From: Vanrija pseudolonga
Taxonomy: Eukaryota > Basidiomycota > Tremellomycetes > Trichosporonales > Trichosporonaceae
Direction: 5' to 3'
DNA length: 64,000 bases
Assembly: GCF_020906515.1 (NCBI RefSeq)
Contig: NC_085850.1
Coordinates: 1,674,001 to 1,738,000, forward strand
The position numbers and the translations under genes are program-made. Positions 44,051 to 53,969 of the stretch are shown here, piece after piece. Within the stretch, counting starts at the first letter, position 1; every line of letters begins with the position of its first letter. Under the pieces are notes generated by a model. The model had not been told where the DNA came from. It saw nothing but the letters and a program-made list of their open reading frames with translations, and did not search any database.

Positions 44051-46111
44051 ATGAGGCCTCGCGCAGGGACAGGGGTCCTCCGGCTCGCGTCACAAGGGCT
44101 GCGGCCTCGCCTCGTCGCGCGCGCGCCGGCGATCCGCACGCTCACGTCGCGACCTCTCCGGCATGTGACGACGTCCTCCCCCTCAACAACCCCCTCCCGC
44201 GCCTTCGCGGCCGTCGCGACGGCCCCGGCCCCAGCAGACGACCTCGCCCCGCCGCCACCCACCCCAGCTGCGGCCCCCGTGCCCGTCCTCGGTGCTGAGC
44301 GCGCACGCGCAGCCCTGAACGACATCGCGACCATCCTGCACACCGACGTCGGGGGCTCGTCGGCGTGGTACGCGCGCGTCGAGGCCGCCCTGTCCGACCT
44401 CAGCGATACCCGCCGCGGCCGGCTCGCCGTCGTCGGCGACAGCCTCGCTGGCCCGCGCGACGTCGTGTCCGCCGTGCTCGAGGAGCCGCTGTCCGATTCG
44501 GCCGACACGACGCGCGCGATCGAAGAACGATACCTCGGCACCGGGGACGACACGCTCGCCATCACGTACGATGCGCGCGCAGCCCGTCTGCCAGGCCAGC
44601 TGACGGTCCCGTCGTCGTTCCTCTCCCAGTCGGGCGCGGACGTCGTCGAGATCCAGCCTGGGCCAGACGCGATCGCGCACACGCTCGCCGCGGACGCGGT
44701 CGTGCTCGTTCTCGACCCGATCCGGCTCACGACAGCCCCGGCGCTCAAGGATGTGCTCGCGCCAGCACTGGCCAAGGGAAACGTCCACTTTGTCGTGAAC
44801 GGCACACTGCCGCCCAGCGCTACCGAGGAGACGGTCCGCGCCGCGCTTGCCGAGCAGCTCAAGCACATCACTGTCCCCGGCACGCCGCACCCGACGTACG
44901 ACCTCAGCTTTGTCAACGCGGCGGCGGCGATGCGCGCTGCGTCCGCCCTGTCTGCCGCGCTGGGCTCTGACGCCGCAGGAGGCGCCAAGGCCAAGGCGTT
45001 CGCCACGTTCCAGCGCGACTTTGTTGGCTCCGCTATCGGCCCATTGCGGGGAACGCTGCTCACAGCCATTCCGCCGGGGTACCAGCTGCGCACGGCCGAG
45101 AACACGGCGCACCAGGCGATCGCGTACACCGAGTCGGTGCTCGGGTCGGACCGCAACGTGCTCCTGTCGGCGTCGGACGTCGTGGCGGACCTGCGCGCCG
45201 AGGCGACCAGCGGCGCAGGCAAGGCGCGCCGCATGTCCGTCGTGACCAAGGGCGTGTCGAGCGGCGTCGTCGAAGGCAGCATCGACTCGTCCGTCGCCCA
45301 GGCCAAGGCCGACATCCAGCAGCTCTTCGACGGCCGCCTGTCCTGGCTCGGGCTGGTCGCGCGCCTGCGCGTCGACGACGTCGGCGCCGATATCGGCTCG
45401 TACATCTCGCGCCAGTTCTGCGCCGACACGCAGCGCCAGCTCGTGTACGAGGCCGGCCAGCTCTCCGAGCTGCAGGGCACGCTCGGCGCAAGCGCTGACC
45501 GCACCGCGCGCCAGCTGTCGTCCAGCCGCACGCCGCAGGGCCCCGAGGCCAACGTCGCCGGCCACCCCTTCTCCTCCCCGCTCCTCCTCAACCACCTTTC
45601 CTCGCTCGGCCTGTCCATCCCGCCAGTCGAGCCGCGCACCCTCCTCCCCCCGCTGACCAGCCGGCGCAACCAGCTCCTCTCGACCGTCGTCCCCCGCCTC
45701 CAGGTCTCGGCGCAGCGCTCCCTCCTCACGACGTACGCGCTATCGCTCGCGGGCGTGTCTGCCTCCTGGGTCGCGTGCGTGCCCCCACTCGCCCTGATAT
45801 CCGGCTACACGGCCACCGGGCTCGGCCTCCTCTCCGTCGTTGGCGGCCTCGCGCTCGGCCAGCACTTCTGGGCGCGTGCGCAGCGCCGCTTCTGGAAGGA
45901 CTGGGCACGCGTCACCGACATGCTCAAGGACGACCTCGTCGTACACTACGACAAGACTGTCAAGGCGCTTGTGCTCTCCCGTCCAGAGACCGCCGCCGAC
46001 GGACTGCAGGAGCTCGTGGCCAAGCGCGAGACGCGGTTGAAAGAGCTCGAGGGGCGCCTGGAGCGCTTGAGAGAACGGCTGGCAGACCAGACCGCCGCCG
46101 ATAGCACATAG
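44051..46111 (+). CDS. Mitochondrial membrane protein resembling fungal Mmc1 (degenerate dynamin-like fold)
   Basis: A single exon of 686 codons. The first ~60 residues are rich in Arg, Ala, Ser and Thr with no acidic residue, as in matrix presequences. Near 120 the segment RLAVVGDSLAGPRDVVSAVL has the shape of a G-protein P-loop strand and helix, but the Lys-Ser pair of GxxxxGK(S/T) is missing. ADAVVLVLDPIRL could be the next core strand. Near the C-terminus a pair of spans (ASWVACVPPLALISGYTATG and LGLLSVVGGLALGQ) form a hairpin, followed by a long charged helix (LKELEGRLERLRERLADQ). This suits a mitofusin- or dynamin-related inner-membrane protein such as Mmc1. The family name is a moderate-confidence guess. 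Confidence 0.65.
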   Translation: MRPRAGTGVLRLASQGLRPRLVARAPAIRTLTSRPLRHVTTSSPSTTPSRAFAAVATAPAPADDLAPPPPTPAAAPVPVLGAERARAALNDIATILHTDVGGSSAWYARVEAALSDLSDTRRGRLAVVGDSLAGPRDVVSAVLEEPLSDSADTTRAIEERYLGTGDDTLAITYDARAARLPGQLTVPSSFLSQSGADVVEIQPGPDAIAHTLAADAVVLVLDPIRLTTAPALKDVLAPALAKGNVHFVVNGTLPPSATEETVRAALAEQLKHITVPGTPHPTYDLSFVNAAAAMRAASALSAALGSDAAGGAKAKAFATFQRDFVGSAIGPLRGTLLTAIPPGYQLRTAENTAHQAIAYTESVLGSDRNVLLSASDVVADLRAEATSGAGKARRMSVVTKGVSSGVVEGSIDSSVAQAKADIQQLFDGRLSWLGLVARLRVDDVGADIGSYISRQFCADTQRQLVYEAGQLSELQGTLGASADRTARQLSSSRTPQGPEANVAGHPFSSPLLLNHLSSLGLSIPPVEPRTLLPPLTSRRNQLLSTVVPRLQVSAQRSLLTTYALSLAGVSASWVACVPPLALISGYTATGLGLLSVVGGLALGQHFWARAQRRFWKDWARVTDMLKDDLVVHYDKTVKALVLSRPETAADGLQELVAKRETRLKELEGRLERLRERLADQTAADST

Positions 46112-46217
46112 AGTAGAAGCATGCAATAATGTACAGTGGCTGGGCTGATGATGCTGAATCATGCATTGCAATGCTGGTGCAGTGGATATGATGCTGCTCT
46201 ATATATGTGCGCCAATG

Positions 46218-49200
46218 CTAGTTGCTCTCCTCGCCCACACGGCCAAAGTTCTGGCCCACACCCAGCTTCTCCTGCCCAAACCCAAACCCTTTGCCAAAGC
46301 CGCTCTTCTTGCCCCGCTTCTTGCCGCCCTCGCCGTACTGCTCGGACCACTTGCGCAGTTCGGACATGGTGCCCTCTTCCGAAGATGATGGTCGGATCTC
46401 GCCGAGCGCCGTGTCAAAGTGGCGAGCGTGCAGCAGGCGGTTGTCGAGGCTGATCTTTGGCCTTGATAGTGGGCGGGTGGGTCGTTCTCCATTCGTAGGT
46501 GACGACGACGCCTTGGTTTCTGGCGCGGCCGACCCGGTTGCAGCGGTTTCCGATGCACTGGGAGTCGATGCGCCAGCACCGGGGACATCGCTGGCCCGCT
46601 CGCTCAACTGCTTGAGGTATGTCTCCTCGACGAGCTTGCCGGCAGGAGACAGCTCCGCTGTTGGGACCTCGGCGACTGCGGGCGCCGCCTCCGTCTTCAC
46701 CAGCTCAGGGGCTGGCTCATCGACCGCGACACGAACATCTGCCCGGGGATCTGAACCGCCCGGCGCGGTGCTTGTTGCCACCGGCTTCGTCGCCCGTGCT
46801 GTAGCCTTGGCCGACGCCGCCTTCCACGGCACCTCGATGAGTTCCTTCACTGCAGCAAGTGCAGCTGCAACGCAGAGGTCTGTAGAGTTAACACAGGTAC
46901 TCCGTCGCCAACTCACGCTTCAGGTCCGATCCAGAGAAGCTCTCCGTCTGCTCGGCAATCTTATCCAGGTCAATGTCGTCGGCAAGCATCTCGTCGCGCA
47001 AGAGGATCCTCAGGATCGCCTTGCGATCCGCCTTTGTTGGCAGGTCGACCAACAAGCGACGGGGCAGACGACGAAGGATTGCGTCGTCAAGGTCGAACGG
47101 CCGGTTGGTGGCACCGACGACAACGACTCGCTTGTCGCGGTTGCTAATCGCCGAGCTGAGACCGTCCATCTCCTGCATGAACTCGGTGAGCACCTGGTTG
47201 TGCGCCTTGGCACCACCAGAGGCGTCACGCGCTGAGCGGGCGCCCTGTATCGTCAGTGCTAGCCCACAATCATATTCCCCTTAGCACTCACGAAAAGACT
47301 GTCGACCTCGTCGATGAAGACGACACAGGGCGAGAGCTTGCGTGCGAGCGAGAAGACGGCCTTGACCAGCTTCTCACCCTCTCCGACCCACATGTCGTTG
47401 ACATCGCTGGGCTGGGGAGTTAGCTACATGGGGCAGTTCCTAACTCACCTGAATTGCAAGCATCCGTGAGCCGCTCTCGGCCGCGATGGCCCGAGCGAGC
47501 AGCGTCTTGCCGGTACCAGGAGGGCCGAAGAGCAATGCTCCACTTGTCGTGTGGTCCTTCAAGATACCGCTCTGGAACGCCTCGGGGAAGAGCAGGGGCA
47601 GGGAGATGACGGTTCGGATGCCGTCGATCGTCTTAAAGGGCAGGTGAACGTCGTCGAACGACGCCTTGGCAAGCTGGTTCTGGTCGACAATACACCCAAG
47701 CAGTCGGCGCTCGTGCTTTCCAAGGTCTTTGGACTTCTTTAATGCCTCGACCACGGGATCGCTGGACGGCGGCTGCTCCTTGGGCGCATTCTTCTTCTCC
47801 TCCTTCCTGCGCTGCTTGCGCTGCTGGTCAGAGACAGAAAGATACTGCGAAACGGTGTCGTCCATGTGCCGCTCGTGGTCGGCGGCAATGGCGCGCGCAA
47901 TCTGGATATCGCCCCACTTGAGGACTATGGCCTGCTTGATCGAGTCGGCCTCGGTCGCCGCCTTGCCGACGGCGGTGCTGGCCAGGTCCATGGCGTCGTT
48001 CCAGGCAATGACAGCCTCGGCCCACTCTGGGTCCGGCTCCTTGCGGCGCTGAAGGCGCTTCTTCCGCCCACGCCAAGGTGCCGAGCCCGGTGCCTCAAGC
48101 ATCGTGAGCGGCTCCTCGAGCGTCGCACCAAGCTGGCCAACAGCACGCATCATGAGTGCGGCGTTGACGGCCCGGCGGCGGAGCGTACGCTCGTGGCGCT
48201 CAAGCTCGGCGTCGCGGACGGAAGGAACGACGGCCAGCGTCTTCCAGACCAGCTGCGGCGCCGACTGGCCGTCTCCCTTGGTCTTGCGGTTGACCACCTG
48301 GTGGAGCATGTCAAGAATGGGGTGGCCACCCTGCGCCTGTCCTCCATCGTTGGGAGTCACGAAACTTGGTAACAAGGCCGCGGGGCCCTGGTTGAAGATT
48401 GCGCGCAGGCGCTTCTCCTCTCGCAGTTTCCTGCCCTCGTGGTCGTGCTCCTCGCTGCTGTACCACAGCTTCTCTTCGCTCTTATCACCACCGTCGACGA
48501 CGTGCACCGCGTCAACGGTGGCGCCAAGCTGTTCGACAACAGACCGAATGCGGTCCTTCTGCGACTCGATCTCCTCGCGCGACTCCGAGTTGCTCTCGGC
48601 AGTGTGAGGAAGGAGGAGAGAAGGAGGGACGGACAGCACGATGGTCGTGGGCTGGGTCGTTGTAGGCTTCTGTGAAATCTTGGATTTTGCTCCTCGGCTT
48701 GACGGAGTCACAGGTCCACGGCGACGACGGCGCACGGCTTCCAGCAGTGAAGGCCACCAGATCTCAAAGGTCTCGGACATGGCCGCGGCCGACTCGAGGA
48801 GGAGGATACGCCGGGCGGCGGGGGTACCCTCGCCGTCAGGCAGCTGCATGTTGATGAGGCTGGTGAAGAAGTTGATCCAGTCCTCGTTGACTTCGGTGCC
48901 CTCACGTCGAACATTCGACGAGAAGAACGGCGAGCCGCCGGGACCTGGGCCGCCGACAGCCAGCATGGCGGGGACACGGCGGCCAAAGTTTGCTGCCATG
49001 CCCGAGTCATCTTCATCCTCCTCTTCTTCCATGGGCGGGGGCGCGCTCTCGGGCGGACGAGTCGACGGGGTAAAGAGGAGCGGGTTGATGCTCTGGGGCA
49101 GAGGAGGTGCCGCGATGCCTTTGGTCAGCAAATACCATGACCACAACCCACCAGTCTCCTTGAGCGGCGCGAACGGGCCGTCGAGACCAACGCCGAGCGC

Positions 49201-49788
49201 GAGGTCTAGCCGGACAACATCTGCACTCAGGTGCCCTGCGACCTCGTTGACAGCGCGCGCGATGTAAGCATCTCCTCCCTCAAAGGGCGACACGAGCGCG
49301 ATAACGGGGTCCTCGTCATCCGGGATCGCCTCGGTCTCGTCAATGACCATGATCTTGCCCATCGGACCGTCCTGCATGAGCGTCCCTTGGGACGGGGACA
49401 CGCATGGCTGGTTGGAGGGGATGAACGAGGTCGCGAGGTGGTTGAAGAGGACGTGGTGTTCGGGCGCGAGCGGGGTCGACGGTGGTGGAGGGGCCGTCAA
49501 TGTCGTGACGATGGCGGGGAAGGAGGGGGTGGGCGGCAACGGGGGTTCGGGTTCGGCGTCACCCTCGCCCTCACCGACGGGTGGTGGGGGAGCGCTGCCC
49601 GACTCGGACTTGCTCGCCAGCGTCGTCGAGCTCGTGAACGGCTGGTCGATCGGATCTGACGGCGTCGCCAGTGTCCGGCCGCGGATCGGAGAGCGCGGTA
49701 GCCGCAGCGCCGGGCTGGTGACGAGGGGCCTACTGTCGAGGAGAACATGTCGGGCACGTCCCAAGGCGCGCGTGCGGAGCGCGACCAT
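46218..49788 (-). CDS. Mitochondrial-type AAA+ ATPase (ATAD1/Msp1-like core, long N-terminal region)
   Basis: Exons 49788-47449, 47411-47292, 47244-46917 and 46879-46218 encode 1149 residues. The N-terminus (MVALRTRALGRARHVLL) looks like a mitochondrial presequence; a second ATG 24 nt upstream is in frame. One AAA domain lies at ~715-930: Walker A GPPGTGKT (755-762), Walker B VVFIDEVD (~810), second region of homology ATNRPFDLDDAILRR, sensor-2 area SGSDLKHLCVAAALAAV. These features place it with meiotic-clade ATPases such as Msp1/ATAD1. The ~700-residue N-terminal half is unfamiliar and includes a repeated business of acidic loops, and the C-terminus is Gly/Lys-rich (KKRGKKSGFGKGFGFG). Likely role: protein quality control at mitochondria; this is inference. 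Confidence 0.82.
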
Positions 49789-50076
49789 GGTTTGAGAATG
49801 CCGAATGATCATAAGTTGAGTAGTGGTGTTGTTGAACTGGCTAGGTGGAATTGTAATCAGTCGGCTGCTGCGTGCGTCGTCGTGCGCGCGCTGGTCCGAT
49901 GGCGGCAGCCAAATACCCAGATCAGGATCAGACCACGCGTCGAAGGTGGCAAAAAATGTTCAATGTCAAGACACCAGTGTGTTCGACAACTGCTTCAAAG
50001 CATATCTGGGCAAGGAAAAACAGCAAGCAGGGCAGAGGAATGACATGCTATGCAATGTATGCAATCTATGGGTTGC

Positions 50077-51596
50077 TCATGTGCGAGATGTGTGGGCAAA
50101 AGGGTCGACAAAACCGCGACGCGCTCGGGTCTCGGTTCTCCAGGCCCGGAGGCGGTCCGCATAGCTGGGCTTTGGGCCAAAATTGAACATGGCAAAGTTG
50201 GCAGCAGTGAACTGGGGTCAGTGATGGGACCGGGACATGGGCTCACCCATTCAATGGCTCGACGGAGCGGCGCTGGGACCAGTGATGGCCCGGGACCCAG
50301 GAGCCGAGCCGAGTGTGTGTAGAACGGCAGGCGGAGGATCGAGTCGCGGCGCGAGCCATTTAGAGAGTCGCTAATCGCATCCGCGACAGCTTCGGGGGAA
50401 AGCGACAGCGTCAGAGGCTTTAGCAACAACCGGTCCGGGACGTAGATTCTGCTGAACATGGCTGTCTGGATGTGGCCGGGACAGACGGTCGTGGTGCGGA
50501 TCTCGGGCGTGGTGTAGCTGGAGCATGAGCAGGCGTATAAGAGTTCAACTCACTGGAGATCCAGCTCGCTGCGCAGACTGGCGTGCAAAGAGATGACGGC
50601 CGCCTTGGAGGCGCAGTAGTCAGCTGAGCGTGTGTCAGTTGAAGTTAGAACCAGCCCTCAACTGAACTCACCACACTGGGCAAAGCCGCAGAGACCAAGG
50701 ACGCTAGCGACGTTGACAATATGTCCATGCCGTTTGTCCAGCATGTCAGGGAGGAAGGCCTGTATCGTCCAGTAATGCGCCAGCGCGTTGACATCGAACG
50801 ACCTGGGATGAGCTCAGAACACTGGCACATGCTCACCTCCGCACGTCGTCCTCGGTGAGATCGAGGATCAGCTTGCCATTGACAACGCCAGCGTTGTTGA
50901 TGAGGATGGTAGGGGCGCCGACCTGTCGTCAGCACCTCGGAGCACTCGCGCGACCTACCTCGAACCGTACAATGTCAGCGACGAGCTCAACATCGGCCTT
51001 GCTCGACACGTCGCAGTTGTAGGTCGCTATTCTAGAGTCGAAACGCTCTGGTGGAACGTTCGTCAGGACAACGACCTTTACCCCTTGCCGTTTGGGATCG
51101 TTGATGATCTTCTGTGCGAGCACCGCGCCGAGGCCGCTGCCGCCTGTCCGAGTCTCGTGTCAGCCCAAGCTAGCGGTGTCCGCCTGCCCAACTACGTACC
51201 TCCAGTGATCAGGACGATCTCCTTGCTCCAGTCGATCGGCGCTTCTGCATTCTTTCGGACAAGGACCAACCAGAAGCCCCCTACAATTAGCTTCAATTCA
51301 GTCGGCGTGACATACCGAGGAGGAGCAAAACAGTGACGGCGCGAGTCGAGGGTTGAGCGTCCTGGGTCCATAACCTGAAGATGGCAACGGCTATGGATGC
51401 GAGTCCGAAGATACGAGTGAAGAGCGGTCCTGGGCCTGGTCAGTCGGGCTCGGGAGCTGCTCCGCTCACCGTCATCAGGCTGGATGATGGAGGACAGGGG
51501 AGCGTTCCTGGCTTCCAATGGAGGCGGCGTTGGGGGTTGCCTGCTCGCTCGCTCATATGTAGATCTTGTCGAGATGGAGCTTCTTGGCGTCGCCAT
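50077..51596 (-). CDS. Membrane-anchored short-chain dehydrogenase/reductase (SDR16C/RDH10-like)
   Basis: Nine exons (51596-51470, 51435-51316, 51280-51200, 51143-50959, 50922-50837, 50802-50672, 50623-50554, 50517-50247, 50211-50077) encode 401 residues. Two N-terminal hydrophobic stretches (IFGLASIAVAIF and VTVLLLGGFWLVLV) should anchor it in the ER or lipid-droplet membrane. The Rossmann core shows TGGSGLGA (~107), NNAG (~180), a Ser near NVASVLG and the catalytic YCASK (~246-250), then CPGHIQTAMF. The arrangement matches SDR16C enzymes acting on retinoids, sterols or fatty alcohols. Two introns are 34 nt. The last exon (FTAANFAMFNFGP) is supported by frame only, so the very end is less certain. 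Confidence 0.82.
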
Positions 51597-51927
51597 GGTT
51601 GAGGGGTGTGGATGATGTTGCAGACTGCTGGCGAAGATGCTCGCCGCTGTCGCTGGTTGTGGAAGAGTGTGTGATGCTGAGAAAGTGGAGTCAGTCTCGG
51701 CGCGGGCGGTGCGGTGCGGCTGTCGTCGTGTGGTGACGCGGTCGGGTGGAGGTTAAGGCCGGCGAGGAGGTCAGGCGCGTTCCTGACATTGGGGGGGCAC
51801 GGCATCTGACTTACACTGACGCGATTAAACAAAAGAAGACCTTGAAACTCTATCAAAGTCGACTTTTGCTCTCGTCAATCTACACATTGCGCGTCAGCCT
51901 ACAGCCCACAGCAGCGCGCTCCCCAGC
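51597..51927. promoter_or_regulatory. Divergent promoter region of the SDR and beta-helix protein genes
   Basis: 331 bp between two start codons; no known factor site is evident. Confidence 0.4.
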
Positions 51928-53871
51928 ATGCGGCGACATTGGGCAGATCGCTGGCAACCGCGCCACAGCGGCGGCCCACACCTCGGCGTCGTCCTCATGG
52001 TGGCGCTCGCACTGGCCTTCCTCCCCCTCGCGCTAGGCGCCGCCGACAAGTGCGTGCGCAAGGCCGACGCGCCAGACATCAACCGCATGTTCACGGACGG
52101 CGGGCCGGGCACCAAGGTGTGGCTGTGCCCTGGGGTCACGTACCGCATCACGTCGACAATCACATTTACGGCCGCAGACCAGCAACTCGCGACGCTGGGG
52201 TACAAGTCTGGCTCTGAGCGCGCCGTGCTCAAGATTGACAACCCGGCGCTCGCGACTGCTATCCAGGGCGACTGTCGGCGCTGTGCGCGCGTCTCGATCC
52301 GCAACGTCGTCGTTGACGGCAGCCGGGCGACCTTTGGCCGTGTACGCGGCGCCGTCGCGCCAGGCCTGATCGTGCTCGGAGGGAACGAGGGGCACAGCGT
52401 GCGTGAGAGCTGGATCACGGACCCGCGCGGCTTCACCGGTATCCATGTTCGTGAGGGCGACAAGCTGTCCTGCAAGGGCGCAGTGATCGAGCGTAACGAG
52501 ATCGGGCCCGTGGGCGAGGAGTACGACCCGGCCGTCGACGGCCCCGACCCCGAGATGAGCCCCCTTGGACGGCCACTCGCCGACGGCATCAGCATTGCGT
52601 GCCGCGATAGCGTGGTGCGCGATAACAAGATCTGGGACTGCACCGACGCTGGTATTGTCGTGTACTGCTCCCCCGGGACGCAGGTGGCGGCCAACCGGAT
52701 CATGACGCTGCGGCGCAGCGCGATGGGTGGCATCCTCATGGTGGACGCGACGCCCTTTGACGGCGACTACACGGGCGTGGTGGTCAAGGACAATATCCTC
52801 GACGCTGCGAGCCGGGCGATGCGCGTCGGCATTGGAGTCGGCTTGAGTATCCTCTCGGACGACATTGACACCATCCTCCGCGGCGGCAGCGTCATCTCCA
52901 ACGTGCTCAAGGGCATGTACATGGGCTTTGGTATCGCTGCCGCCGGCCTCAAGGGGTGGGTGATTAGAGATAATCACTCGGACGCACGGCACCAGGGCAA
53001 GCGCAGCGCGAGATGCTTCGACGAGCCGGTCAACCCCGCGCCAACGCGCTTCCTGTATCATGCCGAGACGATCACCGACTCGACAGTCCAGGACGGCTTC
53101 GTCGACTCGGACTTTGCCTACAGTGGGTTGTCGTTGCGGTGCGGAAGCGCTAACCCGCAGTCGTGTGTATCGACGGCCTCGAGGACGGCACTGAGGCACA
53201 TGCCGACCTGCCAGAGGAGGTGGTGGAGGCAGAAGAGCCCGTGCCCGAGCCCCAGTCCGAAGGCGCCCCCGACACGCTCAGCACGGGCAGTGACGTGCTC
53301 GACGGCATCCTGCACCACTCGCAGGCGAGACTTCTCGAGGGCATCGCCGACATGGGCAAGTACATTGACGCTGCTGTTCGCGCGGGGCAGCAGCCGCGCG
53401 CAGTGCCGAAGCAGGTCGAGGTCGACGCCGGGTTGTTTACGTGAGTGGCAGTAGCGGCGGCTGGGCTAATCTCCCAGCGACCTCTCACCGCTCGACGCGC
53501 ACCTCGCCCAGATCGAGGCCCACCAGACCGCCCTCCTCCTCTCGACGCACGCGCTCACCGGTGCGCTGCGCACGCTCACGCATCTGTCCGACGAGACGGG
53601 CAAATGGGAGGGCGACGTGCTCCGCCGCATTCAGGACGAGCTGGCCCTCGTGGAGGACGCTGCCTCTGCGCGACCGGCTGACGGTGAGCCGGCGCCAGGT
53701 CGTCGGGCCAAGGCCAAGGCCGCGCGCGACGCATCGCACGGACTCTTCAGCACCCTCTCGTCGTGGGGTTCCGTGCTCCTGCTAGGCGGCGTGACGGTCG
53801 CACTTGCCGGCTATGGCTTAGTACGCTGGAAGAAGGGCGCGTCAACGTCACGCCACAACAAGTACGCATAG
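51928..53871 (+). CDS. Membrane-anchored right-handed beta-helix protein
   Basis: Exons 51928-53122, 53161-53440 and 53478-53871 encode 622 residues. A hydrophobic segment near the N-terminus (GVVLMVALALAFLPLALG) acts as signal or anchor. The next ~350 residues look like a right-handed parallel beta-helix, with short repeating strands such as VSIRNVVVDGS, GAVIERNEIGP, DSVVRDNKIWDCTDAGIVVY, VVVKDNILDAASRAMRVGIG and GWVIRDNHS. This fold is used by pectate lyases and other polysaccharide-acting proteins; no catalytic set can be named here. An acidic linker, a helical part (LDAHLAQIEAHQTALLLSTH) and a second span (WGSVLLLGGVTVALAGYGLV) with a basic tail complete it. It may work at the cell surface or in the ER lumen; that is inference. 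Confidence 0.75.
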
Positions 53872-53969
53872 GGATATAGAGACACGTTGGCACGGAATAC
53901 ATAGACTAGACATGGCATTGTTGCAATTACGCGAACGGTCACGGAGATCAGAGACGAGTGAGTGATAAG

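Noticed and set aside
44020-45729. 569-codon open frame antisense to the Mmc1-like gene
   Set aside because: Arg/Ser/Ala-rich shadow with no domains; the sense frame has a presequence, spans and a good start.
50077-51596. A clustered secondary-metabolite locus around the SDR, beta-helix and AAA genes
   Set aside because: No core synthase, regulator or carrier is present next to them; the neighbours are housekeeping genes.
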